A stretch of 64,000 nucleotides of DNA, taken from the NCBI RefSeq assembly GCF_001558155.1, contig NZ_LOAS01000014.1, positions 96,884 through 160,883 of the forward strand. The letters run 5' to 3'. Of this stretch, positions 58,470 to 64,000 are shown piece after piece. Position numbers and translations under genes: made by a program. The notes below the pieces were generated by a model that did no database searches, was not told where the DNA came from, and saw nothing but the letters and a program-made list of their open reading frames with translations. The DNA is from Aliiruegeria sabulilitoris (GTDB lineage: Bacteria > Pseudomonadota > Alphaproteobacteria > Rhodobacterales > Rhodobacteraceae). Position 1 is the first letter of the stretch; every line of letters starts with the position of its first letter.

Positions 58470-58613
58470 CTGAGCCAAAGCTCTCTACATGTTGATAGAT
58501 TGACTCCAACCTTTGGCGCGGATGCGAGCAAACGGTGAAAGACTCGCGGTCATTTTGTGGCTGAAATGCGGCGGGGGTTGATTTGGGGGCCTGCGCTGAT
58601 TCAATGTTGCAAC

Positions 58614-58958
58614 ATGAACATGGAAACCACGACCCCATTTCGTCCCGGCCACCTGCCAGAACAGGTGGCCTTCGACCGCAAGGAACTGGGCGTAATCCTC
58701 ACCCTCTACGGGCGCATGGTGGCAGCGGGGGAATGGCGCGACTATGGCATTTCCTGCCTGAGAGAAGTCGCCGTCTTCTCGATCTTTCGTCGTACCGCCG
58801 AATCTCCGCTCTACCGGATCGAGAAACGCCCCAAGCTGCGGCACAAACAGGGGATGTATTGCGTGATCGGCATGGATGGGCAGATCCTGAAGCGCGGGCA
58901 AGACCTGAAGGTGGTGCTGCGCGTGCTGGAACGCAAGCTGATCCGCGCAGTGGAATAG
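58614..58958 (+). CDS. DUF2794 domain protein
   Basis: A 114-residue, basic cytoplasmic protein nearly universal in alphaproteobacteria. The core PEQVAFDRKELGVILTLYGRMVA, WRDYGISCLREVAVFSIFRRT, PLYRIEKRPKLR and GQILKRGQDLKVVLRVLERKLIR fits the DUF2794 family end to end. ATG 58620 is an alternative start two codons on. Function is unknown. It lies alone, divergent from truB. Confidence 0.88.
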   Translation: MNMETTTPFRPGHLPEQVAFDRKELGVILTLYGRMVAAGEWRDYGISCLREVAVFSIFRRTAESPLYRIEKRPKLRHKQGMYCVIGMDGQILKRGQDLKVVLRVLERKLIRAVE

Positions 58959-58992
58959 AGCGTTTCGGGGGGAACTCGAAACGCGGCAGGGC

Positions 58993-59823
58993 TCAGTCCA
59001 GGCGCTTATGCGCCAGCAACGCGCCGAACTCGCGGGCAGCGATACGAGTCAGTGCAGTGTCGAGCGGTTCGAGCGCGACGGCCATATGGTGCGCGTTGGC
59101 ATGGATGAGTGTTTCGGCGTCGGCCGCCATGGCAACGTGTCCCTTCCAGAAGAACAGGTCACCGCGTTGCGCAGGCGTTCCTTCCGGCAGGAAGCGCCCG
59201 AGGACTTCCTGCTGAAGGTCGCTATCGCCGGGGCAGGCTACACCGGCCGAGAGCAGGGCCGCCTGAACGAGGCCGGAGCAGTCGATTCCGTCGCGGGAGT
59301 TGCCGCCCCAGAGATAGGGCGTTCCCAGATAGAGCCGCGCCGTCTTGACCGGATCGACCGGGGCGGCGTTGTGCGGACTCAGATGGGCGGAGAAGACAAA
59401 GCGGCCCAAATCCGTCTCGGACCAGTCGCCGGATGTCCCCGTGATGGTGAGTTGGCTGCCATGGGAGAGCCAGCCTGTTTCCGGCGATTTCAGATCGGGC
59501 GCGGAATAGAGGTGGGTTGCGGGGGCGACGACGTGGTGCGTTGCTGCGGCGTCTTCGGTCAGCGCGTTGGCGCGGCAATAGCCGACATAGCCGTCGCGCC
59601 CGGATTGCAGGAAGGCGAAGCCATCGTGGATTTCAAGGACCCGAACGCGCTGGCCATGCAGAAGCTGACGGTCGCGCTTGCCGCCGGGCGTAGCCAGAAG
59701 GTCCGCGACGGGCGGGGCGATACGGTGCCCGTCGCCATCGACGAAACGGAGAGACTCGACTGTTCCCTCAAGCTCGGAGGCGGCGACTTGGTCATTGGCG
59801 GGATGCAAACGGCGATCGGTCAT
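58993..59823 (-). CDS. NlpC/P60 family cysteine peptidase with SH3-like domain
   Basis: A 276-residue protein. Residues about 40-150 form bacterial SH3-like segments. The C-terminal NlpC/P60 domain has C182 in [14 protein letters not shown]229 in WKGHVAM and H241 as the third polar residue. Such enzymes (YkfC-like) cut gamma-D-glutamyl-diaminopimelate bonds in murein peptides. There is no clear signal peptide, so it may recycle murein peptides in the cytoplasm, consistent with its ATGA coupling to an aminopeptidase gene. Confidence 0.92.
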   Translation of the reverse strand: MTDRRLHPANDQVAASELEGTVESLRFVDGDGHRIAPPVADLLATPGGKRDRQLLHGQRVRVLEIHDGFAFLQSGRDGYVGYCRANALTEDAAATHHVVAPATHLYSAPDLKSPETGWLSHGSQLTITGTSGDWSETDLGRFVFSAHLSPHNAAPVDPVKTARLYLGTPYLWGGNSRDGIDCSGLVQAALLSAGVACPGDSDLQQEVLGRFLPEGTPAQRGDLFFWKGHVAMAADAETLIHANAHHMAVALEPLDTALTRIAAREFGALLAHKRLD

Positions 59824-61199
59824 AGGTCGAGAATCTCTGGCAGGGCTTCAAGGATGGCGCGCGCGCCTTGGCCCACGCCGCCAACCGGGCGGGCGGGCGC
59901 GGCAGTGGGCTGCCAGCCATAGATGTCGAAATGGTTGTAGCTACGGGCCCCTTCGGCAAAGCGGCGCAGGAAGAGCGCGGCGGTGATGGAACCGGCCATG
60001 CCACCCTTGGGCGCATTGTCCAGGTCGGCAACCGCGGGTTCGATCATGGTCTCGTAGGGATCATGGAAGGGCAGCCGCCAGACGGGATCGGCCACGCGCG
60101 CTGCGGAGGCCGCAAGCGTGGAGGCGAAGCGCTCGTCGGTCGAATAGAAGGGTGCGATATCCGGCCCGACGGCGACACGGGCGGCGCCGGTGAGCGTGGC
60201 CATGGAGATCAGGCAGTCGGGATCCTCCTCGCAGGCCAGCGCGAGGGCATCGGCCAGAACGAGACGGCCTTCCGCATCGGTATTGTTGATCTCGACGCTC
60301 AACCCCTTTCGCGAGGGGAGAACATCTTGCGGACGGAAGGCATTGCCGGAGACGCTGTTTTCCACCGCCGGAATCAGCACGCGAAGGTGCAGTTTCAGTC
60401 CGAGCGACAGGATCATGCTGGCAAGGCCCAGCACGGTTGCCGCCCCGCCCATGTCTTTCTTCATCAAACCCATCGAGGCGCCCGGCTTGAGATTCAACCC
60501 ACCGGTGTCGAAACAGACGCCCTTGCCGACCAGCGTGAGCTTTGGCCCATCGGTGCCATGCGTAAACTCGATCAGCCGTGGTGCGCGGGGAGAAGCGCGT
60601 CCGACGGCGTGGATCAGGGGGAAGCCTTCGGAGAGCAGGTCGTCACCGCGCACCACGGAGAAGCGCGCCCCATGGCGCGCGGCCAGTTCGCGGGCGGCCT
60701 GTTCCAGTTCCTCCGGACCCATGTCGTTGGAGGGCGTATTGATCAGGTCCCGCGTCAGCGCTTCGCCGGCCGCAATGGCTTCCACGCGGGGGGCATCGAT
60801 GCCGGTCGGGGCCTTCAACCGGGCTTGCGGCGCGGGCTTCGCCTTGTAGCGCTCGAAGCTGTATCCTGCGAGGAGCCAGCCCAGGGCGCATTCTTCCAAA
60901 GCGGCTTGCGGCAGGGGCGTGACCAGCTCGTACGTTCCGGCGGGCAGTTTGGCGGCGACAGTCGCAATGTGGAACCGGTCGCGCAGGCGAGCCTGCTCCG
61001 TCCCGTAGCCCGCCACCGCGATCGCGCCGTCACCGGTTGGCAGCAGCGCCGTTTCACCGAGGGCCGCGCCGAATGCGATACGCTCGAGCCAACCCCTCGC
61101 CGTTTCGTCCAGCGTCTCCCGCCAGCTGTCCAATTCGTTTTGAGAAACGAGATGAAGCGGCGTTGAAGGGGCGGATTCGTCGGCAAAACGAAGCGTCAT
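59820..61199 (-). CDS. M17-family leucyl aminopeptidase
   Basis: A 459-residue dizinc aminopeptidase. Metal and catalytic residues lie in [32 protein letters not shown] and [20 protein letters not shown] (NTDAEGRL signature), about residues 230-320. It is shorter at the N-terminus than E. coli PepA (503). ATG 61199 is chosen; the in-frame upstream ATG adds a Pro-rich tail without homology. It is coupled to the NlpC/P60 gene and could trim the released peptides. Confidence 0.93.
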   Translation of the reverse strand: MTLRFADESAPSTPLHLVSQNELDSWRETLDETARGWLERIAFGAALGETALLPTGDGAIAVAGYGTEQARLRDRFHIATVAAKLPAGTYELVTPLPQAALEECALGWLLAGYSFERYKAKPAPQARLKAPTGIDAPRVEAIAAGEALTRDLINTPSNDMGPEELEQAARELAARHGARFSVVRGDDLLSEGFPLIHAVGRASPRAPRLIEFTHGTDGPKLTLVGKGVCFDTGGLNLKPGASMGLMKKDMGGAATVLGLASMILSLGLKLHLRVLIPAVENSVSGNAFRPQDVLPSRKGLSVEINNTDAEGRLVLADALALACEEDPDCLISMATLTGAARVAVGPDIAPFYSTDERFASTLAASAARVADPVWRLPFHDPYETMIEPAVADLDNAPKGGMAGSITAALFLRRFAEGARSYNHFDIYGWQPTAAPARPVGGVGQGARAILEALPEILDL

Positions 61200-61268
61200 G
61201 GTGGCTGTCCTCGGACCGGTTTCGGGCTGGGGAAAAGGTAGCGTTTCCGGTCCTGCCCGCAAGGGGTA

Positions 61269-61649
61269 TCAGATCGGTGGATCCTGAAGGTCCCAAACGG
61301 CTGTGAGTGAGCGCTCCCCGATACGTTCCAGTCGCGACAGCGTGGCGCTCAGCGCTATCGGGTCGCCTGTCGCGGCGCATTTGGCAACGTCGCCCGCGAC
61401 ACGGGCAAAACCGGTCAGCCCGACTTGTCGGGAAATGGCGATCATACTGCGCGCAACGCGGGAAAGTTCCTCCCAACGGCCCGCGCGGTGAAGCTTCGGC
61501 AGGTCCGACAGGCGCAGGGCGAGTTCTTCCATTGCGCGGCAAACGACATTCTCTGCGCCGGCCGGCCCGAGTTCGAGATAAAGGGACTCGAGACTATCGG
61601 GATCGAGCCGGATGGGTTCGTCATGATCTAGCTTTGCGTAATTCGCCAC
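61269..61649 (-). CDS. Small helical protein, Hpt-like without the phospho-histidine
   Basis: A 126-residue protein starting at GTG 61649, with GAGGTGTCCG just upstream. It is predicted mostly helical. Residues about 60-115, with ARSMIAISRQVGLTGFARVAGD and CAATGDPIALSATLSRLERI, resemble the helical bundle of histidine phosphotransfer (Hpt) domains, but the expected phosphoacceptor histidine is absent. I do not recognise a named family, and the comparison rests on pattern alone. It is divergent from the carbonic anhydrase gene by 151 bases. Confidence 0.6.
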   Translation of the reverse strand: MANYAKLDHDEPIRLDPDSLESLYLELGPAGAENVVCRAMEELALRLSDLPKLHRAGRWEELSRVARSMIAISRQVGLTGFARVAGDVAKCAATGDPIALSATLSRLERIGERSLTAVWDLQDPPI

Positions 61650-61800
61650 CGGACACCTCTCAACAAGCTTGCACCGCCCCCACGGGTGGACAACAGCATC
61701 GGCGCCGTGGTTGAACATTCGGTTAGGATCAAACCGATAATTGCACTCGAATTTCGTAAAATCCCGTCCTAGGTAAGTGTAAGCAACAGGAAGAGAAGCT

Positions 61801-62484
61801 ATGACCGACGAGAGTGAAAAGAAGCTGAGTAGCACTGTTCACGCGGCCGCACTGCCGCCCTACCTTGCGACACGCTACAACGGCTGGCGCGCGACGGAGT
61901 ATACCGAGAACAAGGTCTGGTATCGCCGGCTCGCCGAGGACGGACAGAACCCGCGCATCATGGCCATCGCCTGCTGCGATAGCCGGGTGAATGTAAATGG
62001 TATCTTCAGCGCCGAAACGGGTGATATCTTCCTGCATCGCAACATTGCCAATGTCGTCCCGCCCTACCTGCCGGACGGGGATCCGCACGGCACATCGGCG
62101 GCGTTGGAATATGCAGTCAGTGTGCTGCGGGTGGCGCATGTGATCGTGATCGGCCACTCGGATTGTGGTGGCGTCAAGGGCTGCCACGACATGTGCTCGG
62201 GGCACGCGCCGGCACTGGAGGCCAAGGAAAGCTTCGTCGGCCGGTGGCTGGAAATCCTGCGGCCCGGTCACGAACGCGTGGCCCATATCAAGGAAGAAGA
62301 TAAATTGCTGCGCGCCCTGGAGAAGGAGACCGTCGTGGTCTCGCTTGAGAACCTCTGGGATTTCCCCTTCGTGCGTGAAGCGGTCGAGGCGGAACGACTG
62401 TCGCTGCACGGACTATGGGTCGATATCGGCGCGGGGACGCTGGAGCATTACCTGCCCGAGCTGGGGGAGTTCACCCCGGTCTGA
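61801..62484 (+). CDS. Beta-class carbonic anhydrase
   Basis: A 227-residue zinc enzyme interconverting CO2 and bicarbonate. Zinc ligands are C58 in CCDSRV, H119 and C122 in GHSDCGGVKG, with D60 and R62 as the catalytic Asp-Arg dyad. HRNIANVVPPY follows. No signal peptide is seen, so it is cytoplasmic. It probably supplies bicarbonate for carboxylases. It converges on asd. Confidence 0.95.
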   Translation: MTDESEKKLSSTVHAAALPPYLATRYNGWRATEYTENKVWYRRLAEDGQNPRIMAIACCDSRVNVNGIFSAETGDIFLHRNIANVVPPYLPDGDPHGTSAALEYAVSVLRVAHVIVIGHSDCGGVKGCHDMCSGHAPALEAKESFVGRWLEILRPGHERVAHIKEEDKLLRALEKETVVVSLENLWDFPFVREAVEAERLSLHGLWVDIGAGTLEHYLPELGEFTPV

Positions 62485-62497
62485 AATGCCGGGAATG

Positions 62498-62521
62498 AAA
62501 ACGGGCGGGAAAACCCGCCCG
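62498..62521 (-). terminator. Rho-independent terminator after asd
   Basis: A perfect 8-bp stem (62502-62509 with 62514-62521, loop of four) is followed on the minus strand by TTTT (62501-62498). It lies about 30 bases beyond the asd stop and just beyond the convergent carbonic anhydrase gene, so it may serve both. Confidence 0.8.
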
Positions 62522-62549
62522 ATCCCGAATTTCATTTCATCGAAGGGGC

Positions 62550-63572
62550 TTAGCCCTTCTTGAGGATCCGGTTTCCAAACAGTTCGGCGATCTGCACCGC
62601 GTTCAGCGCCGCGCCCTTGCGCAGGTTGTCCGAGACGCACCACAGGTTCAGGCCGTTCTCGATCGTCGAGTCCTGGCGGATCCGGCTGATATATGTGGCG
62701 TATTCGCCTACACTCTCGATCGGAGTGATGTAGCCACCATCCTCGCGCTTGTCGACGACCATGATGCCGGGGGCTTCGCGCAGGATATCGCGGGCCTCGT
62801 CCTCGTCGAGGAAGTCCTCGAACTCGATGTTCACCGCTTCCGAGTGGCCAACAAAGACCGGCACGCGCACGCAAGTCGCGGTGACCTTGATCGACGGATC
62901 GATGATCTTCTTGGTCTCGGCGACCATCTTCCACTCTTCCTTGGTCGAGCCGTCATCCATGAAGACGTCGATATGCGGAATGACGTTGAAGGCGATCTGC
63001 TTCTGGAACTTGGACGGCGCGACTTCCTGACCGGGGACATACATGCCCTTGGTCTGATCCCAGAGCTCGTCGATCCCTTCCTTGCCTGCGCCGGAAACGG
63101 ACTGGTAGGTCGAAACCACCACCCGCTTGATGCGGGCCCGGTCGTGCAGCGGCTTTAGCGCCACGACCATCTGAGCCGTCGAGCAGTTTGGGTTCGCGAT
63201 GATGTTCCGGTTCTTGTAGTTCACAATCGCATCCGGGTTGCACTCGGGCACGATCAGGGGGATGTCCGGCTCGTAGCGATAGAGCGAGCTGTTATCGATC
63301 ACGACACAACCAGCCTTGGCCGCCTTGGGCGCGTAGGTCTTGGTAGCGGAAGAGCCGACAGCAAAAAGCGCCATGTCCCAGCCAGTGAAATCGAACGTGT
63401 CGAGATCCTTGGTCTTGAGAGTCTTGTCGCCAAAGCTGACTTCGGTGCCGAGAGATTTTCGGCTCGCGAGAGCCACGATCTCGTCAACGGGGAACTGGCG
63501 TTCGGCCAGGATATTCAGCATTTCGCGGCCCACATTACCCGTGGCACCGGCGACAACGACACGATAACCCAT
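62550..63572 (-). CDS. asd: Aspartate-semialdehyde dehydrogenase
   Basis: A 340-residue NADP-dependent enzyme reducing aspartyl phosphate to aspartate semialdehyde, the precursor for diaminopimelate, lysine, threonine and methionine. GATGNVG (residues 9-15) binds NADP, C130 in NPNCSTAQ is the nucleophile, and the acid-base histidine lies in VFVGHSE. It is of the shorter Gram-positive/alphaproteobacterial type. ATG 63572 follows GGAGAAGGA; the longer frame to 63644 is not needed. Confidence 0.97.
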   Translation of the reverse strand: MGYRVVVAGATGNVGREMLNILAERQFPVDEIVALASRKSLGTEVSFGDKTLKTKDLDTFDFTGWDMALFAVGSSATKTYAPKAAKAGCVVIDNSSLYRYEPDIPLIVPECNPDAIVNYKNRNIIANPNCSTAQMVVALKPLHDRARIKRVVVSTYQSVSGAGKEGIDELWDQTKGMYVPGQEVAPSKFQKQIAFNVIPHIDVFMDDGSTKEEWKMVAETKKIIDPSIKVTATCVRVPVFVGHSEAVNIEFEDFLDEDEARDILREAPGIMVVDKREDGGYITPIESVGEYATYISRIRQDSTIENGLNLWCVSDNLRKGAALNAVQIAELFGNRILKKG

Positions 63573-63986
63573 CGGTCCTTCTCCTACTATGTGCGCGGGC
63601 CTCATATCAGCGAGGCCGACGCGGGGGAAGGGAGGATTCTGCATGGCGCCATGTCTTTTGCAGCGACACGCACCGGGAGCGCAGAAACCGGGGGCAGATC
63701 CGCGATGTTATACTACTTATATATAGCGCCTGTAGAGATGGGCTCGTATCGGCGTCCTCCAGGGGACGGAACTTCCGGCGTTTGTCGCGGGATCCAGGGC
63801 GAGTCGTGGCTGGGATTCCGGGGATTCTGGAGGTTTTCGAATCCGAATCCGGCGAAAAAACGGGCGATTCTGAGCCAGATATCGGTCTCGGAGGCCGAAT
63901 ACATGGCAGAGTGGGAACTTTTTGTCCGCATAACATATTGAAATTATTCACTTCCCCAAAAACTTCGTATTTCTTTTGAAAAAGCG
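63573..63986. other. Intergenic region without a convincing gene
   Basis: Open frames here (for example up to about 115 codons on each strand) lack family motifs, a ribosome site or normal codon use, so I call none. From about 63925 the DNA becomes AT-rich. A GATGTTATACTACTTATATATAG stretch near 63705-63726 stands out and may hold part of the asd promoter region on the other strand. Confidence 0.5.
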
Positions 63987-63992
63987 CTTGCG
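63987..63992 (+). promoter_or_regulatory. Candidate -35 element (CTTGCG) of a strong promoter at the window edge
   Basis: CTTGCG follows an AT-rich run of about 55 bases (63930-63984) that looks like an UP element. The -10 region would lie beyond the window end. The layout is what one expects ahead of a strongly expressed stable-RNA operon, but that cannot be seen here. Confidence 0.3.
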
Positions 63993-64000
63993 ACCCCCCC

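Noticed and set aside
58310-58613. tRNA or small RNA gene in the truB/DUF2794 gap
   Set aside because: The inverted repeat does not form a cloverleaf and no T-loop or CCA-type end is present; no terminator follows.
63607-63951. Open frames of about 115 codons in the right-hand gap
   Set aside because: They overlap on both strands, lack ribosome sites and motifs, and contain atypical residue use.

Overview
The window looks like a chromosomal segment of an alphaproteobacterium of the Rhodobacteraceae (Roseobacter-type). The evidence is high GC, dense gene packing with many ATGA stop/start overlaps, family-typical proteins (DUF1674/SdhAF4, DUF2794, DUF3035, DUF3775, GlnK-AmtB), an alphaproteobacterial LexA box (GAAC-N7-GAAC) and GC-rich intergenic hairpins. 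Almost everything is housekeeping or central metabolism. I see no prophage, insertion sequence, CRISPR array, rRNA or tRNA gene.

Layout. 1-4061: end of a nucleoside/nucleobase-type ABC transporter (ATPase, two permeases) followed by a CodA-type deaminase. 4067-9284: a MaoC/HTD2-like hydratase, divergent katG and oxyR, and a GntR regulator with two winged helices. 9353-15806: map, rsmD, a flavin reductase, an MscS channel, a pterin dehydratase, a FemAB-like acyltransferase, a glycerophosphodiesterase and a RidA protein. 15829-20381: a type I secretion inner-membrane pair, then MlaA and MlaC. 20449-24654: a class A penicillin-binding protein and the glnK-amtB nitrogen operon. 24787-30323: two sulfurtransferases, an aromatic aminotransferase, smpB, a glutathione transferase and dapA. 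30509-35201: a lytic transglycosylase, an EamA transporter, and a stand-alone MnmD divergent from a FAD oxidoreductase. 35390-38014: an orphan, LexA-box-preceded imuB and an AT-rich FkbM methyltransferase that looks foreign. 38203-49970: a phosphodiester glycosidase-like protein, rbfA, dapB, an acetyltransferase, an SdhAF4-like protein, then rsmB, a heparinase-like protein, purH, lspA, a lipoprotein and two M16 peptidases. 50065-52274: a saccharopine dehydrogenase pair. 52413-63572: cspA, DUF3775, rmuC, mutL, rpsO, DUF1643, truB, DUF2794, an NlpC/P60 peptidase, an M17 aminopeptidase, a small helical protein, a beta-carbonic anhydrase and asd. The last 400 bases hold no convincing gene and end in an AT-rich tract followed by a CTTGCG element that may begin a strong promoter.

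Several processes recur: lysine/diaminopimelate metabolism (dapA, dapB, asd and both saccharopine dehydrogenases), the cell envelope (PBP1A, Slt, LspA, Mla, NlpC/P60), ribosome and RNA maturation (rsmD, smpB, rbfA, rsmB, truB, rpsO, mnmD) and DNA repair (imuB, rmuC, mutL). I did not find a clearly new multi-gene system. The most unusual points are the CodA-like enzyme with a changed active-site neighbour, the double-winged-helix GntR regulator, the split MnmC-like pair, the orphan LexA-controlled ImuB, an Hpt-like protein without a phosphoacceptor histidine, and a perfect 12-bp inverted repeat ahead of the DUF2794 gene.
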